Origin: Streptomyces cavernicola | GTDB taxonomy: Bacteria; Actinomycetota; Actinomycetes; Streptomycetales; Streptomycetaceae | Assembly (NCBI RefSeq): GCF_029968035.1 | Contig: NZ_JASCIQ010000027.1 | Location: 1-64,000 of the forward strand | Reading direction: 5' to 3' | DNA: 64,000 nt | Shown here: one piece after another, positions 23,496 through 31,093 of the stretch | How positions within the stretch are numbered: position 1 is the first letter of the stretch | How the letters are laid out: every line of letters begins with the position of its first letter | Notes under the pieces: generated by a model | Database searches by the model: none | What the model saw: only the letters and a program-made list of their open reading frames with translations | Told to the model about the DNA's origin: nothing | Translations under genes and position numbers: made by a program

Positions 23496-24380
23496 TCACT
23501 CGGGCGGAGAGACGATCTGCACCGGGCAGTGGGCGTGATGGAGCAGGGCATGGGCGACCCGGCCGAGGGACGGGCCGACGCCGAGCAGCCGTCGCCCGCG
23601 GCCCATCACGATCAGGTCGGTGTGGCCGCTCGCCCCGATCAGGGTTCCGGGGGTGCTGGTGCCGGTCTCGACGTGGTGCGTGACGTTCAGGTGCGGATAG
23701 GCCTCGGCGACGCCCGCGGCGAGGGCTTTCACCTCACCGGTGCGCTGCCGCGCGAGCGCGTCGAGGTCGTCGAGCATGGTCACGACGCTGCCGACGTGGG
23801 TGAGGACGTTCCACGCACTGACGAGGCGCAGCGTCGCCTTGCGGGCCTCCGCCTCGGCGGCGGCGACGAGCAGCCAGTCCAGGTCGCCGGCCTCGTGCAC
23901 GGCCGCGGTCACCACGCCCGTGCCGGGCTGCTCGCTCTCTCCGCGTACGACGATCACTGGGACCTGGGTACGGGCTGCGACGCCCAGGCCGACCGAGCCG
24001 AGCAGGAGTGCGGGGAAGCCGCCGAGCCCGCGGTGGCCGACCACGATCGTCCCGGTGTCGCCGGCCGCGGTGCGGAGGGCGCCGACGGGGGTGTCGCCGC
24101 TGAGCTTCTTGGTGACGGTGAGGTCGGGGAAGCGTTCCTGGACCGCGCTCGCCGTCTCGGTCAGGAGTTCCCGGCCCGCGTCGCGCAGCGCCTCGATGGT
24201 GTCGGCGTCGGTCCAGGTGGAGCGGCGGACCGAGTCGGCGGCGTGCACGAGGTGCAGGGGCCGACCGCGGAGGTCCGCCTCGGCGGCCGCCCAGTGCGCG
24301 GTCGTCCGGGCGGACGGGGAGCCGTCCACGCCGACGACGACGTCGCCGAGCTCCGGGCGCGCGGGGATCTGGCTGTCCAT
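23496..24380 (-). CDS. Tandem universal stress protein (ATP motif in domain 1)
   Basis: A 294-residue protein with two UspA domains. Domain 1 carries an intact nucleotide loop, G-x2-G-x9-G-S (GHRGLGGFPALLLGS). Domain 2 has a degenerate one (GRGRRLLGVGPSLGR). The order is opposite to that of the USPs at 12508 and 22490. GGAGGAG precedes the ATG at 24380. It is divergent from the USP at 24633 across a 252-bp promoter with overlapping palindromic boxes, and heads a two-USP operon with 22490-23419. Confidence 0.93.
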   Translation of the reverse strand: MDSQIPARPELGDVVVGVDGSPSARTTAHWAAAEADLRGRPLHLVHAADSVRRSTWTDADTIEALRDAGRELLTETASAVQERFPDLTVTKKLSGDTPVGALRTAAGDTGTIVVGHRGLGGFPALLLGSVGLGVAARTQVPVIVVRGESEQPGTGVVTAAVHEAGDLDWLLVAAAEAEARKATLRLVSAWNVLTHVGSVVTMLDDLDALARQRTGEVKALAAGVAEAYPHLNVTHHVETGTSTPGTLIGASGHTDLIVMGRGRRLLGVGPSLGRVAHALLHHAHCPVQIVSPPE

Positions 24381-24513
24381 GGCTCCTCCTCCGGGCCCCG
24401 TCCCGCGGGCTCGTACGTGTCCCGTTCGTGTCTCGTGCACGCCTCGAACGCGCCTCGTACGAGTCCCGGGGGCGCCACTTCTCACGCTGGCACCTGGGAG
24501 CGGCGGCTGAGGA

Positions 24514-24540
24514 GGGGCCGATCGGTACCGATCGCGACCC
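24514..24540. promoter_or_regulatory. Two overlapping OsdR/DevR-like boxes
   Basis: GGGGCC-GATC-GGTACC (24514-24529) and GGTACC-GATC-GCGACCC (24524-24540) overlap so that their CCGATCG cores are 10 bp apart, one helical turn. They lie near the middle of the promoter shared by the divergent USP genes at 24380 and 24633. OsdR binding is inferred. Confidence 0.55.
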
Positions 24541-24632
24541 TGCCCGGCCCCTCCTGGCCGGGGCCTGCGGGAACGAGGCTGAAAGTCGGGGCCCGGCGTC
24601 CCGGGTTCCCCGCACCACCGAGGAGGCAGGCC

Positions 24633-25568
24633 ATGACAGCCCAGGTCACCGTCGGGATCGACGACTCGGAGGAGAGCCTCGCCGCGGCGCGGTGGGCAGC
24701 GGGGGACGCGGCGGCGCGCGAGGTTCCGCTGCGCCTTGTGCACGTCGAGCCGTGGCCGAGCACGCCGGAGGCCGTGGAACCGTACGACCGCACGGCGTCG
24801 GACCGCGCCGCGGGCCTGCTGCACGACACCGCCGAGTGGGCGCGCGGGGAGTACCCGGGGCTTGAGGTGTTCACCGGCCAGGCGCTCGGCAGGCCCGGGG
24901 AGGAACTGACGGCCGCGGCGAACGAGTCCGACCTGACGGCGCTCGGTTCGCGCGGTCTGGGCGGGGTGCGGGGCTTCCTCCTCGGCTCGGTCTCACTCCA
25001 GGTCGCGGGCACGGCGCGCAGGCCGGTCGTCCTGGTCCGCGCGGGCAGCGCGTTCGGGAGCCGGCCCGGCGGGATCCTCGTGGGCTTCGACCTCGACGAC
25101 TCGCACGCCTGCGACGCACTGCTCGCCTTCGGCTTCGCCGAGGCCTACCGCACCGGTTGGCCGCTCCGCTTCCTCAACTGCTGGACCCTGCCGCCGACTT
25201 ACGGCCAGGCCTCCGTGATCAATCCGGGCCTGATCGAGGACATGGCCGAGCAGCGCGTGAAGGGCATGGGCGACCTCCTCGAACCGTGGCGCAGGCGCTA
25301 CCCGGAGGTCGAGGCACGAACCGAGGCGCGGCTGGGGAGCGCCGGCCTCCAACTGGTCGAGGCTTCAGGCGAGGCGTCGGGCGGGGCATCGGGCGAGGCT
25401 TCCGGCGGGGCATCGAGCCGGGCAACGGGCGGGGCGTCGGGCGGGGCGGAACTCGTCGTCCTCGGCCGCCGCACCCGTCCCCTCCCCCTCGGCCCGCACC
25501 TGGGCCACGCGACACACGCCGTCATCCATCACAGCCCTGCGCCGGTCGCCGTGGTGCCGGTGAGGTGA
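24633..25568 (+). CDS. Tandem universal stress protein with Ala/Ser/Gly insertion
   Basis: A 311-residue protein with two UspA domains. Domain 1 has a canonical loop (GSRGLGGVRGFLLGS). Domain 2 is degenerate (GRRTRPLPLGPHLGH). Inside domain 2, between LQLVEA and ELVVLGRR, lies an insertion of about 28 residues made of EASGGAS-like units encoded by DNA repeats at 25359-25450. In the other USPs these two blocks are nearly adjacent, so the insertion expands a surface loop before the last nucleotide-binding strand. GAGGAGG precedes the ATG. It is divergent from the USP at 24380 and convergent with the HTH gene at 25653. Confidence 0.92.
   Translation: MTAQVTVGIDDSEESLAAARWAAGDAAAREVPLRLVHVEPWPSTPEAVEPYDRTASDRAAGLLHDTAEWARGEYPGLEVFTGQALGRPGEELTAAANESDLTALGSRGLGGVRGFLLGSVSLQVAGTARRPVVLVRAGSAFGSRPGGILVGFDLDDSHACDALLAFGFAEAYRTGWPLRFLNCWTLPPTYGQASVINPGLIEDMAEQRVKGMGDLLEPWRRRYPEVEARTEARLGSAGLQLVEASGEASGGASGEASGGASSRATGGASGGAELVVLGRRTRPLPLGPHLGHATHAVIHHSPAPVAVVPVR
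25359..25450. repeat. Imperfect in-frame repeats in a USP gene
   Basis: GGCGAGGCTTC, GGCGGGGCATC and related units of 9-12 bp follow one another and encode the Ala/Ser/Gly-rich loop of the USP. All visible steps are multiples of three bases, so the reading frame is kept. Confidence 0.8.
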
Positions 25569-25597
25569 GCCGACGACGGCCGACGGCCGACGGTAGT

Positions 25598-25643
25598 TCT
25601 GAGGCAACAGCCTTGCATGCTCTGAGGCAACAGCCTTGCATGC
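25598..25643. repeat. Perfect 23-bp tandem duplication between convergent genes
   Basis: The 23-bp unit beginning TCTGAGGCAACAGCC occurs at 25598-25620 and 25621-25643 without mismatch. It lies between the convergent USP and HTH genes and has lower GC than its surroundings. A perfect copy suggests a recent event. Confidence 0.9.
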
Positions 25644-25652
25644 ACCGGGTGT

Positions 25653-26144
25653 TCAGGACGGCGGCTGCACTCCCGGAGCGCCCTCCACCAGAACACGTCG
25701 CCCCGTCACCCGGCGAGGCGTCAACAGCACGAACGTGTCCCGGTTCTCGCCCGACCAGGGGGTCGAGTGCACGGACCTGCGGAGCTCGTCGGCCGCGGCG
25801 CGGTCCTGGACCGTACGTGCCGGGCCGCCGACGAGGACGCTCCAGCCCTGGTGGAACGCCTCGTCCACGCGGCCCTCCTCGAAGGCGATCGTCTCGTCGG
25901 CCTCGGCCGCCTGTGCCAGGGGTGCGTCCGCCGCGGTCAGCATGAGGATCTCGCCGCCGTTCGCGAGGCGGACCAGAAAGGCCGTTCCGGGCATGGGCAG
26001 TTGCTCCTCCAACCGCTCGATGTAGCCCTGCGTGGAGCCCGTACGCGCGGCGACGTCCGCCCGCGACAGGCCGAGCTCGGTGCGCCGGGCGGCGACGCGA
26101 CGGCCCAGGTCGCTCATCCGGTGCGGGTCGGCGTCGGGGCTCAT
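25653..26144 (-). CDS. XRE HTH / flavin-binding family protein with internal deletion
   Basis: A 163-residue protein. The N-terminal XRE helix-turn-helix is at about 10-55 (MSDLGRRVAARRTELGLSRA, TGSTQGYIERLEEQ). The C-terminal part (EADETIAFEEGRVDEAFHQG, WSVLVGGPARTVQD) is the second half of a pyridoxamine-phosphate-oxidase-like FMN-binding domain. Full-length members of this actinobacterial family are about 210-230 residues. Here the region with the first strands of the FMN domain is missing, about 60 residues, yet the frame is open. The ATG at 26144 overlaps the stop of the upstream USP gene (TGATG), so translation is coupled. It may be a non-flavin variant or a decaying gene. Confidence 0.8.
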   Translation of the reverse strand: MSPDADPHRMSDLGRRVAARRTELGLSRADVAARTGSTQGYIERLEEQLPMPGTAFLVRLANGGEILMLTAADAPLAQAAEADETIAFEEGRVDEAFHQGWSVLVGGPARTVQDRAAADELRRSVHSTPWSGENRDTFVLLTPRRVTGRRVLVEGAPGVQPPS

Positions 26145-27097
26145 CACCGCTCTCCTTCCGAAGACTCCGAGGGATCCGAAGACTCCGAAGACTCCGAAGA
26201 CTCGGAAGGCTCCGTGGGCGCGGGGTGGTGCTGCGGCACGACCGCGACCGGGCAGTGGGCGTGGTGGAGGGCCCGGTGGGCGACACGGCCCAGCTCCAGG
26301 CCGACGGGGCGTCCGGTGCGGCGCGCGCCGAGCACGAGCAGGTCGGCCGCGGCGGAGCGGTCCGCGAGCATCTTGCGGGCCGAGCCCTCGACGGTGGACC
26401 GGCGCAGGCTCACCTGCGGATACGCGCCCACCGTCGCCTCCAACGCCTTGTCGAGCTCCTCCAGAGCCCGCTCCTCGAAGTGCACGCGGCTCTCACCGGT
26501 CAGGAGCGGATGGTCGACGGGATCGAAGGCCGGACCTCGCCAGATGCGGACGGCATCGAGCTCCGCGCCGCGTACGGCCGCCTCCTGGAAGGCGTACCGC
26601 ACAGCCTCGGAGTCCACGTCGTGGTCGCCGACGCCGAGCAGGACGCGGCGGTGATGTGCTTCCAGCGCGTGCTCTTCCCCGCGCACCACGACGACCGGGC
26701 CTTGTGCGCGCGACGCCACCACGAGGCCGACGGAGCCGAGCAGCAGATCGGCGAAGCCTCCCCGCCCGCGCGAGCCCACGACGAGCACCAGGGCGTGCTG
26801 CCCCTCCCGCAGGAGTGCGCTGATCGCGTCCTCGGCGAGGACGTCCCCGGTGACCTGGAGCAGGGGGGCGAGGCGGCGGGCCCGTTCCTCCGCCGCAGCG
26901 AGGACGTTCTCCGCGATGACCTGGCCTTCGGGCCGTTCGGTGGTCCCGGCCGCGACGGCCCCCTCGTACCGCTCCCAGAGCGAGGCGTGCACGATGCGCA
27001 GCGCGCTGCCGTGCCGTTCCGCTTCGGCCACGGCCCAGTCCAGGGCCGTGAGACTGGCTTCGGAACCGTCGACGCCCACCAGTACGGGCGATTGCAT
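26144..27097 (-). CDS. Tandem universal stress protein (ATP motif in domain 1)
   Basis: A 317-residue protein with two UspA domains. Domain 1 has the canonical loop GSRGRGGFADLLLGS. Domain 2 is degenerate (GARRTGRPVGLELGR). After the domains comes an acidic, Ser/Glu-rich tail of about 25 residues (ESSESSESSDPSESS) encoded by 9-bp DNA repeats at 26157-26212. The stop overlaps the start of the HTH/FMN-family gene, so both proteins come from one message. An OsdR-like box lies 70-84 bp upstream of the start at 27166-27180. Confidence 0.93.
   Translation of the reverse strand: MQSPVLVGVDGSEASLTALDWAVAEAERHGSALRIVHASLWERYEGAVAAGTTERPEGQVIAENVLAAAEERARRLAPLLQVTGDVLAEDAISALLREGQHALVLVVGSRGRGGFADLLLGSVGLVVASRAQGPVVVVRGEEHALEAHHRRVLLGVGDHDVDSEAVRYAFQEAAVRGAELDAVRIWRGPAFDPVDHPLLTGESRVHFEERALEELDKALEATVGAYPQVSLRRSTVEGSARKMLADRSAAADLLVLGARRTGRPVGLELGRVAHRALHHAHCPVAVVPQHHPAPTEPSESSESSESSDPSESSEGER
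26157..26212. repeat. 9-bp repeats encoding an acidic USP tail
   Basis: GAAGACTCC and close variants occur about six times and encode Glu-Ser-Ser triplets at the C-terminus of the USP. The array ends just before the stop codon that overlaps the next gene. Confidence 0.8.
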
Positions 27098-27640
27098 CGT
27101 CCCCACCGCCTTCCGTGTGCGTGGTGGCTCGCTGCCACGCTCGCACCGGGCAGGCGCCCGGACCAGGGCCGGTCGGTCCCGACCCGCCACCCAGCCGGGT
27201 CGTCTTCCCCGAGGTCAGGGGGCACGGAGGTCTCGAACGCCGATCTCGTACGCGGGTCCCGCACGCCGATCCCGTACGCGAGGCTCGTACGGAGAGCTCG
27301 TACGGAGGGCTCGTACGGGAGCGAGGAAGAACCCAATCCGCTTCTCGCGGATCCTGATTGCGTGGTGCACGGGAATCGAGCCCCGCTGCTCCGCGTCCTG
27401 GCGGGCCCTTCCTCACCTTCAGGAAACCACTTTCCGCCGACGCCCACCAGGCCTGGCCAACCGGTCCGCAGAGCTCGGGATTGAGCGGCCGGCGCCGGGC
27501 CACCCGTCCCCGTAGAGACCCGTTCGGACCGACGACCACGACAGCCTCGCGCTCGACCTGGAGCCGCCCCGATGACCGCCCCGATGACCGCCCCCGGAAG
27601 CCAACGTTCCGCGTCCCTCCGTGTACGGAAGGAGCAGGCG
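27098..27640. other. 543-bp divergent promoter region USP / CBS-BON
   Basis: No gene is supported in this stretch. It contains the box at 27166-27180 near the USP start, a loose array of TCGTACG repeats at 27248-27315, and a weaker box-like element at 27515-27530 (AGACCCGTTCGGACC) about 110 bp before the CBS-BON start. Frames that cross it are Arg/Ser-rich shadows. Confidence 0.55.
27166..27180. promoter_or_regulatory. OsdR/DevR-like box upstream of USP
   Basis: GGGCC-GGTC-GGTCCC, a dyad with a 4-bp centre, lies 70-84 bp upstream of the USP start at 27097. It is the same arrangement as at 13486, 17718 and 29501. Recognition by OsdR is inferred. Confidence 0.55.
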
Positions 27641-28291
27641 ATGCGGCACCGCAGGATCAGTGAGCTGATGACCCGAGAGGTGGTGAGCGTCCGCGGCGAC
27701 ACCCCGTTCAAGGAGGTCGTCCGCGCCCTTCGGCAGCACCGGATCACGGCGGCGCCGGTGGTGGACGGCGAGAACCGCGTGCTCGGCGTCGTGTCCGAGG
27801 GGGATCTGCTGCGCAAGACCACCGACCGGAGCGCCGCGCCGGCGGACCTCCCCGCCGTACCGGGAGTCGAGGCGTGGGAGCGGGCGAAGGCGGCGGGGAC
27901 GCGCGCCGAGGAGCTGATGTCGGCGCCCGCCGTGTGCGCCCGCCCCGACTGGACCGTGGCGGAGGCGGCGCGCCTGATGGAGGTGCAGGACGTCAAGCGG
28001 CTGCCCGTGGTGGACGAGGGGGACCGGCTCGTCGGCATCGTCAGCCGGCGTGACCTGCTCGGCATCTTCCTCCGCGAGGACGAGGACATCTCCCGCGAGA
28101 TCACCGAGGACGTCCTCGACGCCACCCTCGGCCTGGATCCGCGCGCCCTGTCGGTCGCGGTGCACGACGGCCGGGTGGAGGTCGGCGGCCGGGCCCCGTA
28201 CCGGATCATCCCGGCGATCGAGCGGATGTGCTCGACGGTCGACGGCGTCGTCTCGGCCTCCTACCGCTGGCTCACCGCCTCCCCGGACTAG
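27641..28291 (+). CDS. CBS-pair and BON domain protein
   Basis: A 216-residue protein. CBS 1 lies at about 6-62 (ISELMTREVVSVRGDTPFKE to VLGVVSEGDLLRK), CBS 2 at about 87-145 (AEELMSAPAVCARP to LVGIVSRRDLLGIFLRE), and a BON domain at about 158-210 (LSVAVHDGRVEVGGRAP). It is the paralogue of the proteins at 10453 and 19501. AAGGAG with a good spacer precedes the ATG. It stands alone, convergent with the USP at 28448 and divergent from the USP at 27097. Expected ligands are adenylates; the effector target is unknown. Confidence 0.92.
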   Translation: MRHRRISELMTREVVSVRGDTPFKEVVRALRQHRITAAPVVDGENRVLGVVSEGDLLRKTTDRSAAPADLPAVPGVEAWERAKAAGTRAEELMSAPAVCARPDWTVAEAARLMEVQDVKRLPVVDEGDRLVGIVSRRDLLGIFLREDEDISREITEDVLDATLGLDPRALSVAVHDGRVEVGGRAPYRIIPAIERMCSTVDGVVSASYRWLTASPD

Positions 28292-28356
28292 ACCGTCCCC
28301 TCCGGATCTCGCCAGGTCGCCAACTCCCCCGCGTACAGGGCGACTTAGATCCGGCC

Positions 28357-28460
28357 GTCAGTGATCCGGGCGGTCAGTGATCCGGGCGGCCAGTGATCCG
28401 GGCGATCAGTCGTGGGCGATCAGTCGTGGGCGATCAGTCGTGGGCGATCAGTCGTGGGCG
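28357..28460. repeat. Array of 16-bp then 14-bp repeats over a USP stop codon
   Basis: Three copies of a 16-bp unit (GTCAGTGATCCGGGCG) pass into four copies of a 14-bp unit (ATCAGTCGTGGGCG). On the minus strand the 14-bp unit is the last codons plus stop of the USP gene that ends at 28448, so the gene's 3' end has been copied several times downstream of itself. Confidence 0.88.
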
Positions 28461-29323
28461 ATCACCGCGACCGGCGCGTGGGCGTGGTGCAGTACGGACT
28501 GGGTGACCGGGCCGATGTGGGCGCCGACTGCCGCGGCGCGCTTCTTGCGGCCCACGACGACGAGGGCGGCGTTGCGCGACTCCTCCACCAGGAACGAGCC
28601 GGGCTTCCCGACGACGGCCTCCCCGGTGACCGCGACTCCGGGGTGCTTCTGGTGCCAGGGGTGCAGCAAGTCGCCCAGCCTGACCATGAGTTCCTCGTCG
28701 ATCCGGTCCTTGGCACTCTGGGTGAGGGCCCCTTCCCTGCCGAAGTACTCCCGGGTCAACGACCAGTTGTGGACGACGCGCAGCCGGGTCTCGCGCCGGG
28801 CCGCCGCGTCGAAGGCGAACTCCAGGAGCGCCTCGGCAGGGTGCGCCGTGTCGACCCCGACCACCACGTCGCCCGACGCGCTCTCCTCGCTCGCGCGGAC
28901 GAGGACGACGGGCCGCTCCGCGCGCGCCACCACGGCGAGGGAGACGGAGCCGAGCAGATACCCGGCGAGGCGGCCGAGCCCGCGCGAGCCGAGGACCAGC
29001 ACCTCGGCCTCACGGGCGGCGCCGAGCAGCACTCCGACCGGTTCCTCGGTCACCTCGTCGACACTGATCCGCAGCCCGGAGTGCCGGCTGAGGAGCTGCG
29101 ACTCGGCCTCGTGAAGGAGGCGCTGGGACCAGTTCTCCTCGGCCTCGTCCCCGTAGGGCCGCCGCATCACGCCGCCGAGCGGCGCCTTCGTGTACGGCTG
29201 CGACTTCCAGGCGTGCACGAGGCGCAGGGGCACGTCGCGGAGCATGGCCTCCCGTGCGCCCCACTCCGCCGCCGCGAGGCTCTCCGGGCTGCCGTCCAGG
29301 CCTGCGGTCACATGGCGAGACAT
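28448..29323 (-). CDS. Tandem universal stress protein (ATP motif in domain 1)
   Basis: A 291-residue protein with two UspA domains. Domain 1 keeps the ATP loop (GSRGLGRLAGYLLGS). Domain 2 is degenerate (GRKKRAAAVGAHIGP). Its N-terminal half closely resembles that of the USP at 13663 (AGxDGSPESLAAA in both). GAGGAGG precedes the ATG. It is divergent from the alcohol dehydrogenase gene across 266 bp that carry an OsdR-like box, and its stop codon lies in the repeat array at 28357. Confidence 0.93.
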   Translation of the reverse strand: MSRHVTAGLDGSPESLAAAEWGAREAMLRDVPLRLVHAWKSQPYTKAPLGGVMRRPYGDEAEENWSQRLLHEAESQLLSRHSGLRISVDEVTEEPVGVLLGAAREAEVLVLGSRGLGRLAGYLLGSVSLAVVARAERPVVLVRASEESASGDVVVGVDTAHPAEALLEFAFDAAARRETRLRVVHNWSLTREYFGREGALTQSAKDRIDEELMVRLGDLLHPWHQKHPGVAVTGEAVVGKPGSFLVEESRNAALVVVGRKKRAAAVGAHIGPVTQSVLHHAHAPVAVIAHD

Positions 29324-29500
29324 GGGAACCCTCCTCGGGGCATGCGCTTTCAGTTCGGGGCGGGCAGCGGAGCGTCACCCTGCTTTCAGGAAGCCACACA
29401 TCCCGGCCCCACGCACCAGCTGCCCGTCACCGACGGCCACCCACGAGCAGCGGGCGGTACAGACCCTCACGGTCCAGGGGTCCCGCCCGGTCCCAGGTCA

Positions 29501-29514
29501 GGGCCGACCGGCCC
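29501..29514. promoter_or_regulatory. OsdR/DevR-like box between USP and ADH genes
   Basis: GGGCCGACCGGCCC is a near-perfect dyad with a 4-bp centre, 76 bp before the ADH start and 178 bp before the USP start. It has the same GGGCC-N4-GGCCC form as the other boxes of the island. OsdR binding is inferred. Confidence 0.55.
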
Positions 29515-29589
29515 AAGCGCCGCGCCGCCCCGTCGACCGAGCCTGTCAGGGAACGTTCCCTACGCCCTACGGCAGAGAGAAGCCGCGCC

Positions 29590-30666
29590 ATGAAGGCACT
29601 CGTCTTCCACGGTCCCGGACAGACCTCCTGGCAGGACGTCCCCGACCCGTCGGTGAAGGACGCCGGCGACGCGATCGTCCGGGTCGACGCCGTCAGCATC
29701 TGCGGCACCGATCTGCACATCGTCAAGGGCGACGTGCCCGAGGTGTCCCCTGGACGGATCCTGGGCCACGAGGCCGTCGGCACCGTGGTCGAGACCGGCG
29801 GCGACGTCCTCGGCGTCCGCCCCGGCGACCGCGTCCTGATCTCCTGCATCTCCGCCTGCGGCCGCTGCCGCTTCTGCCGCGAGGCGCGCTACGGCCAGTG
29901 CCGCGGGGGCGGCGGCTGGGTCCTCGGCCACACCGTCGACGGCACCCAGGCCGAGTACGTCCGCGTGCCCTTCGCCGACCTGTCCGTGCACCCGCTGCCC
30001 AGTGCCCTGTCCGACCAGGACGCCGTGCTGCTCGCCGACATCTTCCCCACCGCGTACGAGGTGGGCGTCCGCAACGGCCGGGTGCGCCCCGGCGACACGG
30101 TCGTGGTCGTCGGCGCCGGGCCCATCGGGCTTGCCGCCGTGGTCACCGCCCAGCTCTACAGCCCCGGGCGGATCATCGTCGTCGACCTGGCCGAGCCCCG
30201 GCTCGCCGCCGCGCGCGAACTCGGCGCGGACGCCACCGTCGGCGCGCGGGAAGGTCCCGAGCGCCTGGTGGAGGACCTGACCGAGGGGCTCGGCGCGGAC
30301 GTCGTCGTGGAGGCGGTCGGCGTGCCCGAGGCGTTCGAGATGTGCACGCGCATGGTCCGGCCCGGCGGCCGCGTCGCCAACATCGGCGTGCACGGCAAGC
30401 CCGCCGCCCTCCACCTCGAAGACCTGTGGATCAAGGACGTCACCATCACGACCGGGCTCGTGGACACCCGCTCCACGCCCATGCTGCTGCGCCTCATGGC
30501 CGCGGGCCGACTGCCCGGAGCCGAGCTGATCACGCACCGCTTCGACCTCGACCGGATGGAAGAGGCGTACGACGTGTTCTCCCGCGCCGCCGACACCGGC
30601 GCGCTCAAGGTCGTGCTCGGCGGCCCGCAGCACGACACCGTCGCCGTACGGCCGAAGGAGCAGTGA
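29590..30666 (+). CDS. Zinc-dependent alcohol dehydrogenase
   Basis: A 358-residue medium-chain dehydrogenase. Catalytic zinc ligands are Cys38 (SICGTD) and His60-Glu61 (GHEAVG). The structural zinc is held by Cys90, Cys93, Cys96 and Cys104. The Rossmann motif VGAGPIGLAA lies near 176-186. It would oxidise or reduce an alcohol/aldehyde pair with NAD(H), useful for redox balance when respiration stops. The start at 29590 begins the domain directly. The downstream HTH gene starts at or just after its stop (GTGA overlap possible). An OsdR-like box lies 76 bp upstream. Substrate not determined. Confidence 0.93.
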   Translation: MKALVFHGPGQTSWQDVPDPSVKDAGDAIVRVDAVSICGTDLHIVKGDVPEVSPGRILGHEAVGTVVETGGDVLGVRPGDRVLISCISACGRCRFCREARYGQCRGGGGWVLGHTVDGTQAEYVRVPFADLSVHPLPSALSDQDAVLLADIFPTAYEVGVRNGRVRPGDTVVVVGAGPIGLAAVVTAQLYSPGRIIVVDLAEPRLAAARELGADATVGAREGPERLVEDLTEGLGADVVVEAVGVPEAFEMCTRMVRPGGRVANIGVHGKPAALHLEDLWIKDVTITTGLVDTRSTPMLLRLMAAGRLPGAELITHRFDLDRMEEAYDVFSRAADTGALKVVLGGPQHDTVAVRPKEQ

Positions 30667-30671
30667 GTGCC

Positions 30672-30989
30672 GTGAAGAGCCTGCCGACCAGCACGCAGCA
30701 GCAGTCCTTCTCCGACGGGGCGCCCGCGCACCCCGCCGACCTGGGCGGCAGGCTCGCGTCCCGGCTCGCGTCCCGGCGTGCCTCGCTCGGCCTGAGCCGC
30801 GAGGAGCTGGGCCGCCGCTGCGGTACCGACGGCCACTACATCGCCGCCCTGGAGGACCGCACCGCGAGCCCCGCCGCCCCCACGCTGGTCCGCCTCGCCG
30901 ACGCCCTCGGCGTCACGGTCGACGACCTGACCGGAGAGCTGACCGGAGAGCTGACGGGAGGCCTGACCGGCGCCCCGGAGAAGCAATAG
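30672..30989 (+). CDS. Truncated XRE HTH protein
   Basis: About 105 residues. An XRE helix-turn-helix is visible at about 22-80 (LASRRASLGLSREELGRRCG, YIAALEDRTASPAAPTLVRL, ADALGVTVDDLTGEL). It is closely related to the N-terminus of the HTH/FMN-binding family seen at 25653, but the whole flavin domain is missing. The chain ends in short repeats (TGELTGELTGG). Start GTG 30672 has AAGGAG 11 bp upstream; GTG 30663 would overlap the ADH stop by 4 bp. Co-transcribed with the ADH gene. It may be a DNA-binding remnant. Confidence 0.75.
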   Translation: MKSLPTSTQQQSFSDGAPAHPADLGGRLASRLASRRASLGLSREELGRRCGTDGHYIAALEDRTASPAAPTLVRLADALGVTVDDLTGELTGELTGGLTGAPEKQ

Positions 30990-31053
30990 GGGCCGCACAG
31001 GTGCAGGCCGCGGTGAACGGCGCGATCCTGGAATACGGGGCGCCGAATCCCTC

Positions 31054-31071
31054 CCGGACGGATCCGTCCGG
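31054..31071. promoter_or_regulatory. Perfect 18-bp palindrome before DUF1876
   Basis: CCGGACGGATCCGTCCGG is an exact dyad 23 bp before the DUF1876 ATG. It could be a protein-binding site, or a hairpin in the mRNA leader close to the ribosome binding site GGAGG. Which of these applies cannot be told from sequence. Confidence 0.5.
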
Positions 31072-31093
31072 CACACAGCCCTGGAGGAACACC

